Below the pieces are notes generated by a model that saw only the letters and a list, made by a program, of their open reading frames with translations, was not told the DNA's origin and searched no databases. From positions 248,001 through 312,000 of the forward strand of contig NZ_PVZF01000003.1 in the NCBI RefSeq assembly GCF_003002055.1: a stretch of DNA of 64,000 nt, given 5' to 3'. Within the stretch, counting starts at the first letter, position 1, and each line of letters starts with the position of its first letter. Positions 1 to 7,532 of the stretch are shown here, one piece after another. The position numbers and the translations under genes were made by a program. This DNA comes from Kineococcus rhizosphaerae (GTDB lineage Bacteria > Actinomycetota > Actinomycetes > Actinomycetales > Kineococcaceae).

Positions 1-285
1 GGCCGTGAACAGGGCCGTCGACAGCTTCCGCCCGAGGGCCTTCTCGCGCGCCGAGCGCAACGTCGCCGCGTCCGCCTCGAAGACCATGACGGGCTGGCCG
101 AGCAGCGCGAGGTAGGCGTTCGCATCGGCGTCGGCATAGGGCTCGCCCACCAGCTCGGGGTGGGCCGCGCTGATCCCGCTGGCCAGGAACGCCGTGACGT
201 TCAGGCGCTGCCAGGCGGGCAGGTCGTCGCGGACCAGGACGGCGATCTTGGTGTCGAACCGGGCGGTCGGGGGTGCGTCGCTCAC
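1..285 (-). CDS. DUF2000 family protein (3' part missing)
   Basis: Partial gene running off the left edge; 95 codons are visible from a GTG start. The visible N-terminal part has the DUF2000 pattern: a KIAVLVRDDL strand, then WQRLNVTAFL, then an ELVGEPYADA segment, and later QPVMVFEAD. DUF2000 proteins are small soluble proteins of unknown biochemical role that resemble the peptidyl-tRNA hydrolase II fold. The gene is transcribed away from the AraC regulator at 335, with about 50 bp between the two starts, so the regulator probably controls it. Family call is firm; function unknown. Confidence 0.75.
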   Translation of the reverse strand, partial: MSDAPPTARFDTKIAVLVRDDLPAWQRLNVTAFLASGISAAHPELVGEPYADADANAYLALLGQPVMVFEADAATLRSAREKALGRKLSTALFTA

Positions 286-334
286 GCGGTCAGACTCCTG
301 CGCCCGGCACCGTCGCGTCTTGTACGTTCCTGAC

Positions 335-1120
335 GTGGCGGACTCCACGGGCGACTCGGTGCGCAGCTGGCGACCCGGACTGGCCGGGGTCGCCGAGGTG
401 CTGCACGCCCGCTTCGTCGAGCACGCCTACCCCCTGCACACCCACGACACGTGGACGCTGCTTCTGGTGGAGGACGGCGCGGTGCACTACGACCTCGACC
501 GCCGCGGGCACGACACCTCGACGCTGGTCACGCTGCTGCCCCCGCACGTCCCCCACGACGGCCGCGCCGCGACGACGACGGGGTTCCGCAAGAAGGTCCT
601 CTACCTCGAGGAGGACGCGCTGCCGGCGGGGTTCGCCGGACGCGCCGTCGACGACCCGGAACTGCCCGACCCGCGGTTCGCCACCGCCGTCCGAGCCCTG
701 CACGCCCGGCTCGGCGGCCATCCCGAGCCCCTGGACGTCGAGTCCCGGGCCGCGGTCCTGCTCGACGCCCTCGGCGGGCACCTCGCGCGCACCCGGGTGC
801 GTCCCGTGCGCGACGTCCCCCTGGCCCGGCGGCTGCGCGCCCTGCTCGACGGGCACGTCGTCGAGGGGGTGTCCCTCGCCGACGCCGCCACCGCGCTCGG
901 GGTGTCCGGCGCGCACCTGGTGCGGACCTTCACGCGCGAGGTCGGGATGCCGCCGCACGCCTACCTCACCGGTCGCCGGGTGGACCTGGCCCGGCGCCTG
1001 CTGCTGAGCGGGCACCGCCCCGCCGAGGCCGCCGTCCTCGCCGGGTTCCACGACCAGCCGCACCTGAACCGGCACTTCCGGCGCGTCCTGGGCACGACCC
1101 CGGGCCGGTTCACGGCCTGA
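335..1120 (+). CDS. AraC family transcriptional regulator
   Basis: About 261 residues from GTG 335. This start was chosen because upstream codons would run into the divergent DUF2000 gene and read as non-conserved residues. The N-terminal ~140 residues form a cupin-type AraC sensor domain (HTHDTWTLLLVEDGAV, then LLPPHVPHDG). The C-terminal ~100 residues carry two helix-turn-helix units (SLADAATALGVSGAHLVRTF and the PAEAAVLAGFHDQ segment ending in TPGRF). Cytoplasmic DNA-binding regulator; the ligand cannot be read from sequence. Divergent pairing with a DUF2000 gene suggests local regulation of that gene. Confidence 0.85.
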   Translation: MADSTGDSVRSWRPGLAGVAEVLHARFVEHAYPLHTHDTWTLLLVEDGAVHYDLDRRGHDTSTLVTLLPPHVPHDGRAATTTGFRKKVLYLEEDALPAGFAGRAVDDPELPDPRFATAVRALHARLGGHPEPLDVESRAAVLLDALGGHLARTRVRPVRDVPLARRLRALLDGHVVEGVSLADAATALGVSGAHLVRTFTREVGMPPHAYLTGRRVDLARRLLLSGHRPAEAAVLAGFHDQPHLNRHFRRVLGTTPGRFTA

Positions 1121-1136
1121 GGGTCGTCGCCCGGGG

Positions 1137-2351
1137 TCAGCGCCGGTCGCGGGTACCGCGCACGAGCGTCGGGGGGTCCGGGAACGTCGGGCGGAACGCC
1201 AGGCCCGCCGTCGCGAAACCCGCCGAGTCGCTGAGCCGGCGCGGCGTCCCGCCGGCGGTGGGGAAGGTCCAGACGGCCGGGTCCGCCGAGCCGACGTCGC
1301 TGCCGGGGGTGTCCGGGACGAAGTTCGCGCCCGCCACGGCGACGGTCGAACCGTCCGGGCTCCACGCGAGCTGGTCGACCTGCAGGTCGACGGCCCCGAG
1401 GTCGCGCAGCAGGTTCCCCTCGAGGTCGAGGACCGCGACGTGCGGGTCCTGCACGGGGCGGAAGTACGTGTGGGGGTCGGGGACGACGGCGGTGCGGACC
1501 ACGGCGACGGTGTCCCCGGACGGGGAGACCGACGGCAGCCGCTCGGAGAACCCGGGCGTCTGGACCCGGCGGGCCGACGCGGTCGCGACGTCGACCCGGA
1601 CGAGGTCGTCGCCGAACTCGTCGGAGGTCGCGGCGAGCACGGTCCGGCCGTCCCCGCTGAACGTCGGCGACTGCAGGCTGCGCGCCCCCGTGACGGCGCG
1701 GGTGGTCCCCGTGGCGACGTCGGTGAGGTTCAGGTGCGGCCAGCTGCTCGACCCGCACGGGTCCCCGTCGCTGGAGGCCCACACGAGGTCCGCGCCGTCC
1801 CGGGAGAACTGCAGGGCCCAGGTGTTCACGGGGGTGTCGGTGAGGCGGCGGGTGCGTCCCGCGGGGCTGACGAGCGTGATGTCGGCGGCGGGGACGGGCG
1901 GGTGGCCGGCGCAGTCGACGAGGTCGCGCACGTCGGAGCGGGCGACGGCGAACCCCCCGTCCGGGGCCGCCGCGACGTCGGCCAGGCTGGACCCGGCGAG
2001 CAGGGTCCGCCGGTCGGTCCCGTCCGGCCGGGCCGAGTACAGGGTCGTCTCCGTGTCCGCGACCGGGCCCGTGGGCTCCTCGAACCCGATCCAGGCCAGG
2101 CGGGAACCGTCGGCGGACCAGGCGAGGTCGGCGATCCCGCCCGGGGCGACGGTGCGGGGTTCCGCCGTGGCGGTGTCTGCGGTGTCCAGGACGAGCAGGC
2201 GCTGGCGGACGTCGGCACCGACCCAGCCCGTGAAGGCGAGTTCCTGACCGGTGCTGCGGGCGGTCGCCGGCAGGGGCGTCAGGACGAGGGCGGCGGCGAG
2301 GACGACGGCGGTGCTCCAGCGTCTGCGCACGGGAACCACTGTGGCACGCAC
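1137..2351 (-). CDS. Secreted TolB/WD40-like beta-propeller protein
   Basis: 404 residues. The N-terminus has a basic stretch, a hydrophobic core (AVVLAAALVLTPLPATA) and a likely signal-peptidase site near residue 30. The rest consists of repeated PD40/TolB-type blades such as LAWSADGSRLAWIG, PTFSGDGRTVLAAT and LAWSPDGSTVAVAG, which fold as a beta-propeller. Such proteins are exported and usually bind other proteins or ligands; no catalytic motif is visible. It converges with the AraC gene (16 bp apart). The most upstream start is used; a start five codons later (VPVRRRW) is also possible. Confidence 0.7.
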   Translation of the reverse strand: MRATVVPVRRRWSTAVVLAAALVLTPLPATARSTGQELAFTGWVGADVRQRLLVLDTADTATAEPRTVAPGGIADLAWSADGSRLAWIGFEEPTGPVADTETTLYSARPDGTDRRTLLAGSSLADVAAAPDGGFAVARSDVRDLVDCAGHPPVPAADITLVSPAGRTRRLTDTPVNTWALQFSRDGADLVWASSDGDPCGSSSWPHLNLTDVATGTTRAVTGARSLQSPTFSGDGRTVLAATSDEFGDDLVRVDVATASARRVQTPGFSERLPSVSPSGDTVAVVRTAVVPDPHTYFRPVQDPHVAVLDLEGNLLRDLGAVDLQVDQLAWSPDGSTVAVAGANFVPDTPGSDVGSADPAVWTFPTAGGTPRRLSDSAGFATAGLAFRPTFPDPPTLVRGTRDRR

Positions 2352-2415
2352 CGGCCGGTCGTGCCGGGGTTCGGCGGGGGCGGCTCAGCCCCGCGCCCTC
2401 CGCCGCCCAGGGGTT

Positions 2416-2468
2416 CGGGTCGTGGACGCATCGCGCCGAACCTTTTGGCGCGATGCGTCCACGACCCG
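2416..2468. terminator. Perfect 22-bp inverted repeat, probable terminator of prfC
   Basis: Arms 2416-2437 and 2447-2468 are exact reverse complements (22 bp) around a 9-nt loop. The element lies 15 bp past the stop codon of the release factor 3 gene on the minus strand. No T-run follows on either side, so it is either a high-GC intrinsic terminator or a REP-like palindromic unit. Confidence 0.6.
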
Positions 2469-2482
2469 GATCCCCGGGCGGC

Positions 2483-4099
2483 TCACTCGCTGGTGGCGAC
2501 CAGCTGCTCGAGCGTCACGTCGGGGTTGTCGCGCTCGAAGCTGCGCACGCGCCACTCGTCGGTGAACAGCGCGAACACCTGCCCGCTCGCGTGCTCGACG
2601 ACCTCGGCGCCGCGGTGGGCGCGCAGCAGCGGCGCGTCCTTGGGGTCGATGATCCGGGCCGTCGTGAAGGGCAGTTCGGTGAACAGGACGGGCGAACGGA
2701 ACTCGTGGGTCATGCGGTACTGCACGACGTCGAACTGCAGCGCGCCGACGGCGGACAGGACGGGTTCGCCGTCGCCGCGCGAGTCCGACGTCAGCACCCG
2801 CACGACCCCCTCGGCGTCGAGCTCGCGCAGCCCCTGGCGGAACTGCTTGCCCGCGCCGAGGTCCTTGGGGCGCACGGTGCGGAAGTGCTCGGGGGCGAAC
2901 ACCGGCAGCGGCGGGTAGGCGGTGCGGCCGTTCTCGCTCAGCGTGTCCCCCACGTTGACGTGCCGGGCGTTGACGAGGCCGATGACGTCGCCGGGCCAGG
3001 CGACGTCGACCGTCGAGCGGTCGGAACCGAACACCGTCTGGACGTGCTTGAGGACCATGGGCCGGCCGCTGCGGTCGTCGCGCACGCTCATGCCGCGGTG
3101 GAACACCCCGGAGTGGATGCGCGCGAACGCCAGCCGGTCCCGGTGCGCGGGGTTCATGCCGGTCTGGGTCTTGAACACCTGGGCGCTGAAGCGGCCCGTG
3201 ACCTCGTGGACCTCGCCCTCGACGTCCACCTGGTCGTGCGGCGGGGGCGCGATGTCGACGAGCGCGTCGAGCACCTGCCCGACGCCGGTGTTGGCGACGG
3301 CGGCGGTGAAGAACACCGGCGTCGTCTCGAAGGCGAGGAACGAGTCCTCGTCGTGGTCGGCGCCGGTGGCCTCGAGGAGTTCGTGCTCGTCGAGCGCCGT
3401 CGCCCACGCGGCTCCCTCGACCTCGGCCGCGGCGGCCGCGTCGAGGTGCTGCTCGAGGGCCAGCGTCGCGCCGCCGGGGGCCTTGGTGTACTTCGTGTAG
3501 GCGCCCGTGGCGCGGTCGAGCAGCCCGCGGAAGTCGCCGGCGATGCCGACGGGCCAGGTGACGGGCGTGGGACGCAGCCCCGTGACGGTCTCGATCTCGT
3601 CGAGCAGGGCCAGGGCCTCCTGGCCGGGGCGGTCCCACTTGTTGACGACGGTGATGACGGGCAGCCCGCGCTGCTTGCAGACGCCGAACAGCTTGCGGGT
3701 CTGGACCTCCATGCCGCGGGCCGCGTCGACGAGCATGATCACGGCGTCGACGGCCGTCAGCGCGCGGTAGGTGTCCTCGGAGAAGTCGGCGTGACCGGGG
3801 GTGTCGACGACGTTGACGACCATCCCGCGGTGGTCGAGCTGGAGGACGGCGGAGCTGATGGAGATCCCGCGCTGCTTCTCCATGTCCTGCCAGTCGGTGA
3901 CGACGCCCGCCCGGCCGGCCTTGCCGTGGACGTGCCCCGCCTCGCGCAACGCCTTGGCGTGCAGGGCGAGGGCCTCGGTGAGCGTGGACTTGCCGGCGTC
4001 GGGGTGGGAGATGACGGCGATGGTGCGCCGGCGCCGGGACTCGGCCAGGACCTGCTCGGTCGGGACGTCGATCGGGGTGTCGGTCTCGGCAGCGCTCAC
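2483..4099 (-). CDS. prfC: Peptide chain release factor 3 (RF3), translational GTPase
   Basis: 538 residues from GTG 4099, close to the 529 residues of E. coli RF3. The G1 loop reads SHPDAGKSTLTE, G3 is DTPGHADF, and G4 is NKWDRPG, followed by an EF-Tu-like domain II and the RF3 C-terminal domain. RF3 is a cytosolic GTPase that releases RF1/RF2 from the ribosome after peptide release. The N-terminal lead before the G domain (about 25 residues) is slightly long; upstream codons in frame do not look conserved, which supports GTG 4099. The gene stands alone, with a strong hairpin just downstream. Confidence 0.95.
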   Translation of the reverse strand: MSAAETDTPIDVPTEQVLAESRRRRTIAVISHPDAGKSTLTEALALHAKALREAGHVHGKAGRAGVVTDWQDMEKQRGISISSAVLQLDHRGMVVNVVDTPGHADFSEDTYRALTAVDAVIMLVDAARGMEVQTRKLFGVCKQRGLPVITVVNKWDRPGQEALALLDEIETVTGLRPTPVTWPVGIAGDFRGLLDRATGAYTKYTKAPGGATLALEQHLDAAAAAEVEGAAWATALDEHELLEATGADHDEDSFLAFETTPVFFTAAVANTGVGQVLDALVDIAPPPHDQVDVEGEVHEVTGRFSAQVFKTQTGMNPAHRDRLAFARIHSGVFHRGMSVRDDRSGRPMVLKHVQTVFGSDRSTVDVAWPGDVIGLVNARHVNVGDTLSENGRTAYPPLPVFAPEHFRTVRPKDLGAGKQFRQGLRELDAEGVVRVLTSDSRGDGEPVLSAVGALQFDVVQYRMTHEFRSPVLFTELPFTTARIIDPKDAPLLRAHRGAEVVEHASGQVFALFTDEWRVRSFERDNPDVTLEQLVATSE

Positions 4100-4294
4100 G
4101 TCCCCATTCTCCCGCGCCGCGGGGGGTGCCCCGTGCCGCACGGCCGGCCGCCCCCACGAGCCGCACCCGGCCTGGACGTCCACCGCGTCGAGGACGGTCC
4201 GCCGGACGACGACGACGTGCAGCCGCTGCCGGTGTTCGCCGGCTGCGCGGCCGTCGCCCCGGCCCACCACCGCGCCGCGCGGAGTCGACGGCCG
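4100..4294. other. Intergenic stretch without a recognised gene
   Basis: Between the start of prfC and the stop of the APH-like gene. Several open frames cross it but none has a convincing start, ribosome site or recognisable product. It presumably holds the prfC promoter. Confidence 0.5.
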
Positions 4295-5149
4295 TCAGAC
4301 CGCGCGGCGGCGGGCGACCCAGCGCGCCAGCCCCTCCCCCTGGGCCCGCTGGAACGCCCGCAGCGTCGGCAGCCCGGGCGGGGCGGGCTGCGCGGCCCGG
4401 TCGAGGAAGAAGGTGCTGAACCCGTCGAGCACCGTCGTGAGGACGGCGGGGTCGACGTCCCGGGTCAGGGACGACGTGCGCAGGGTCCGCTCGGCCAGGT
4501 CCTGCCCGCCGAGGCGGTCGACCTCGAAGAGCAGTGCCAGCAGGTCCAGCCAGGCAGCGCCGACGCAGGCGTGCGGCCAGTCGACCAGCCACGCCCGGCC
4601 ACCGCCGACGAGGAGGTTGTCGGCGCGCAGGTCCAGGTGGACGAGGGTGTCCCCGCCGACCAGTCGCAGCGCCTCCTCGGGCAGCTCCCCGGTCAGCGCC
4701 TCGCGGGCCGTCGGCAGGCCGGGCACCGGGCAGGGGGTGGCGACCTCGGCCAGCCGTTCCAGCGCCCGCACCACGAGGTCGAGGTCCTCGTGCCGCCAGG
4801 GCAGCTCGGGCTGCCGGCCCGGGACCTCGTCCAGGACGAGCACCTGCCAGTCGTCGACCAGGGACGCACCGAGCAGTCGCGGGGCGGGAACCCCTGCGGG
4901 CAGCGACCGCGCGATCCGGGCCTCGCGGGCGTGCAGCGCGGGGCTGTCGGCGTTCTGGCGTGGGCTGACGGCCTTGACGAACGCCCGGGAGCCGTCGGCG
5001 GCGAGCACCCGGTCCGCAGAACCGGGGGAGAAACCCCCGGACTGCGAGACGGCCCGCACCACGGGCGAGCCCAGGACCTGCGCGACGGCGTCGTGCACCG
5101 CCGCGGGCAGGTCCTGCCAGCGGACGCGGTTGCCTCCGGCTCCTTCCAC
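4295..5149 (-). CDS. APH-like phosphotransferase (aminoglycoside/choline kinase fold)
   Basis: 284 residues from GTG 5149. The kinase-like fold is visible: a substrate-independent Lys (FVKAVSP), then the catalytic loop LVHLDLRADNLL (HxDLxxxN, here with Leu between His and Asp) and the metal-binding VDWPHA in place of the usual DW-x-x-A. Members phosphorylate aminoglycosides, choline, homoserine, fructosamine or other small molecules; substrate cannot be told here. Nothing in the neighbourhood suggests a resistance island. A later start (GTG 5125) is possible. Confidence 0.75.
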   Translation of the reverse strand: MEGAGGNRVRWQDLPAAVHDAVAQVLGSPVVRAVSQSGGFSPGSADRVLAADGSRAFVKAVSPRQNADSPALHAREARIARSLPAGVPAPRLLGASLVDDWQVLVLDEVPGRQPELPWRHEDLDLVVRALERLAEVATPCPVPGLPTAREALTGELPEEALRLVGGDTLVHLDLRADNLLVGGGRAWLVDWPHACVGAAWLDLLALLFEVDRLGGQDLAERTLRTSSLTRDVDPAVLTTVLDGFSTFFLDRAAQPAPPGLPTLRAFQRAQGEGLARWVARRRAV

Positions 5150-5320
5150 CCGGCCACCGTGGCAGGGTCCGCACCCGGACGGCCAGAGGGTTTCCGGACC
5201 AGCAGCGCCGACGCGGTCGTGGGCCGGGTGGCTCCCCCGACGTCCGTGGCCGTGCTGCGGGCGGGACGGGGTCCTGCGGTGGTGCCCCGTCCGCCGCTCG
5301 ACCCGGCGGCCTCGCACGGG

Positions 5321-5962
5321 TCAGCGGAAACCGTCCCAGACGGGCGAGGGGAAGAGCACGCGCTCGAACCCCGCCCAGGCGGTGGGCAGGTCCAGGGGAG
5401 GGCTGCGGAACGCCCGCAGCTGCAGACCGTCCATGGCGGCGAGGGCCATCTGCACGAGGTCGCGCATCCCGTCCCAGCCCCCGACCCCGGCCGGCAGGCG
5501 CCACCGGGTCGCGGAGTACAGCTCCCACACCTGCTCGGGCCGCCGGTCGAAGTACTCGTGCAGCGGGTGGTCCTCGACGAGGGCCTCGGCGCCCAGGACG
5601 ACGTAGAGCCGCAGCAGTCGCAGGTCCTCGGCGTTGTGGGCGACGAGGTAGCGCAGGTAGGCCGGGAAGGACACCCCGTCGGGGTGGGTGGCGCCGGGGT
5701 CCCCGGTGGCGACGAAGTCCTCGGGGTCGAAGCGCTGGTCGTACCCCTGCTCCACGACGAGCTGCAGCAGCCCCTGCCGGGACCCGACGTAGTGCAGCAG
5801 CCCGGCCCGCGTCATGGGGACGGCGCGCGCCACGTCGTCGAGGGACACGGCGGCGTACCCGCGCTCGCTGATGATCCGGGTCGTCACCTCGACGATCTGC
5901 GCCCGCCGGGCCTCGCGCGTCATCCGGACTCGGCGGGCCGGGGCGGCGCTGGAGGGGGTCAC
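5321..5962 (-). CDS. TetR family regulator, likely repressor of the sugar transporter and GH42 genes
   Basis: 213 residues from GTG 5962. N-terminal TetR helix-turn-helix: TREARRAQIVEVTTRIISE, then VSLDDVARAVPMTRAGLLHY with the typical YxHF-like region replaced by YVGSRQGLL. The C-terminal ligand domain is divergent, as usual. It is divergent from the MFS gene, and an 8-6-8 palindrome lies between them at 6048-6069. The same palindrome precedes the GH42 gene, so this protein is the best candidate to bind both. The inducer is probably the imported galactoside or its product (inference). Confidence 0.85.
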   Translation of the reverse strand: MTPSSAAPARRVRMTREARRAQIVEVTTRIISERGYAAVSLDDVARAVPMTRAGLLHYVGSRQGLLQLVVEQGYDQRFDPEDFVATGDPGATHPDGVSFPAYLRYLVAHNAEDLRLLRLYVVLGAEALVEDHPLHEYFDRRPEQVWELYSATRWRLPAGVGGWDGMRDLVQMALAAMDGLQLRAFRSPPLDLPTAWAGFERVLFPSPVWDGFR

Positions 5963-6014
5963 CGGCTCACCGTACTGATCCGCGCGGGCACCCCGGCCCC
6001 CCGTCGCGACCGCG

Positions 6015-6069
6015 TTGACAACCGACGGGTGTCGGCTTAACTTCCTGCTATCTACAGATCGGTAGATAG
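6015..6069 (+). promoter_or_regulatory. Promoter and palindromic operator of the MFS gene
   Basis: A TTGACA -35 box at 6015-6020 and a weak TAACTT at 6038-6043 (17-bp spacing) are followed at once by CTATCTAC (6048-6055), six bases, GTAGATAG (6062-6069). The palindrome covers the expected transcription start, a repressor position. The same arms and spacing recur at 9665-9686. Confidence 0.75.
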
Positions 6070-6137
6070 TGGGGTGCAGGGCTGCTCCACGACGTCTCGA
6101 GGTGGAGTCGTCCCCTCCCAGGACCGAAGAAGGTGCC

Positions 6138-7469
6138 ATGGACACGCACAGCAGCGCCGTCCCTCCCCTGCTCCCGCCCGGAGCCGTCGACCCCGCGGCC
6201 GACACCGGCGCCGACCTGGCCGACGACCTGGCGCCCGACACCGGCCGCCGCTTCGACCGCGCCACGACCGTCCGCTTCGGCGCCGGGTTCCTGCTGTTCG
6301 GGCTGCTGTGGATCATCGGCCTGATGACGATCTCCGCGGTGCTGCTCCCCCAGCGGCTCAAGGACATCGGCATCTCCTCGCCCGAGACCCTGCTGGGGTC
6401 GATCAACGCCGTCACGGCCGTCGTCTCGCTCGTGTCGAACCTCGTGTTCGGCAACTTCTCCGACCGCACCCGCAGCCCGCTCGGCCGGCGCACGCCCTGG
6501 GTCGTGGGCGGCGGTCTCCTCGGCGGGGCGGCGATGCTGAGCATGGGCGTGGTGGACAGCGCCGCGCTCATCACGCTCGTGTACTGCGTGGCGATGGTCG
6601 GGCTGAACATGATGCTGGCCCCGGCGGTCGCCGTGCTGAGCGACCGCGTGCCGGGCCGGCTGCGCGGCACGATGTCCGCGTTCTACGGCACCGGCCTGTC
6701 CGTCGGCGCACCCCTGGGCACGCTCGTCGGTGCGGCCCTCATCACCAGCGGCCTCACGGGTTTCGTCCTCGGCGGCGTGCTCATGGCCGTCTCGGCGATC
6801 GTCGCCGTGGTGCTGTGGCCGCGCGAGCGCCCGCCGGCCGGCCTGCCGACCGCGCCGGCCACGCTCAAGGACGTCCTCGTCAGCTTCCGGCCCCCGCGCA
6901 GGGCGCCGGACTTCTACAAGGCGTTCACCGGCCGGCTGTTCATGCTCGTCAGCTACCAGATGATCTCGGCCTACCAGCTCTACATCGTCCAGGACCACCT
7001 CGGGCAGAGCACCGCGCGGTCGGCCGCGACCCTGGCCACGATGTCGGTCATCACCCTCGTCGTGTCCCTCGTCGGCTCGCTCGTCTCCGGGCCGGTCTCG
7101 GACCTCATCGGCCGCCGCAAGCTGCCCGTCGTGCTGTCCAGCGCCCTGTTCGCCGTCGGCATCGCGATGCCCTGGGTGTGGCCGACGCCGGGGGGCATGT
7201 TCGCCTACGCCGCCATCGCCGGTCTCGGCTACGGCGTCTACACGTCCGTCGACCAGGCCCTCAACGTCGACGTCCTGCCGAACCAGGCCGACGCCGGCAA
7301 GGACCTCGGCATCCTCAACCTGTCGACCACCGCGGGGCAGACCGTGGGCCCGCTCATCACGTCCTCCCTCGTCGTGGCGACCGGCGGCTACGGCCTCGTG
7401 TTCCCCGTGGCGATCGTCACGGCCCTGCTCGGCGCGTTCGCCATCACCCGGATCCGCTCGGTGCGCTGA
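6138..7469 (+). CDS. MFS sugar transporter (GPH/sugar-cation symporter type)
   Basis: 443 residues from ATG 6138, preceded by GAAGAAGG. About 12 hydrophobic segments follow a ~40-residue acidic N-terminal tail. The loop after TM2 reads FSDRTRSPLGRRTPW, the cytoplasmic motif of GPH-like sugar symporters, and a second half-motif GPVSDLIGRRK lies in the middle. Integral inner-membrane proton- or cation-coupled uptake. The gene shares its operator with the GH42 beta-galactosidase, so a beta-galactoside or related oligosaccharide is the likely cargo (inference). Confidence 0.85.
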   Translation: MDTHSSAVPPLLPPGAVDPAADTGADLADDLAPDTGRRFDRATTVRFGAGFLLFGLLWIIGLMTISAVLLPQRLKDIGISSPETLLGSINAVTAVVSLVSNLVFGNFSDRTRSPLGRRTPWVVGGGLLGGAAMLSMGVVDSAALITLVYCVAMVGLNMMLAPAVAVLSDRVPGRLRGTMSAFYGTGLSVGAPLGTLVGAALITSGLTGFVLGGVLMAVSAIVAVVLWPRERPPAGLPTAPATLKDVLVSFRPPRRAPDFYKAFTGRLFMLVSYQMISAYQLYIVQDHLGQSTARSAATLATMSVITLVVSLVGSLVSGPVSDLIGRRKLPVVLSSALFAVGIAMPWVWPTPGGMFAYAAIAGLGYGVYTSVDQALNVDVLPNQADAGKDLGILNLSTTAGQTVGPLITSSLVVATGGYGLVFPVAIVTALLGAFAITRIRSVR

Positions 7470-7485
7470 CGTCCCCCCGCACGGC

Positions 7486-7519
7486 GAAGGGCCCGTCCCC
7501 CTCGGGGGACGGGCCCTTC
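7486..7519. terminator. Bidirectional intrinsic terminator
   Basis: Perfect 15-bp stem (7486-7500 with 7505-7519) around a CTCG loop, with AA/TT pairs at the base. It sits between the convergent MFS and GH42 genes, 16 bp after the first stop and 13 bp after the second, and can serve both. Confidence 0.85.
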
Positions 7520-7532
7520 TGCGTGCGGTCCC

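Noticed and set aside
2416-2468. CRISPR repeat or transposon end
   Set aside because: Only a single inverted pair, no spaced direct repeats, no transposase nearby and no target-site duplication.
4295-5149. Aminoglycoside resistance gene
   Set aside because: APH fold is shared by many metabolic kinases; no resistance context, mobile element or close motif match visible.
2453-6040. Very long open frames on the opposite strand of real genes (for example 1195 codons here; also 16031-20518 and 32480-36328)
   Set aside because: High GC keeps alternative frames open. Their translations are low-complexity Arg/Gly/Ala/Pro strings with no domains, and recognised genes occupy the other frame.
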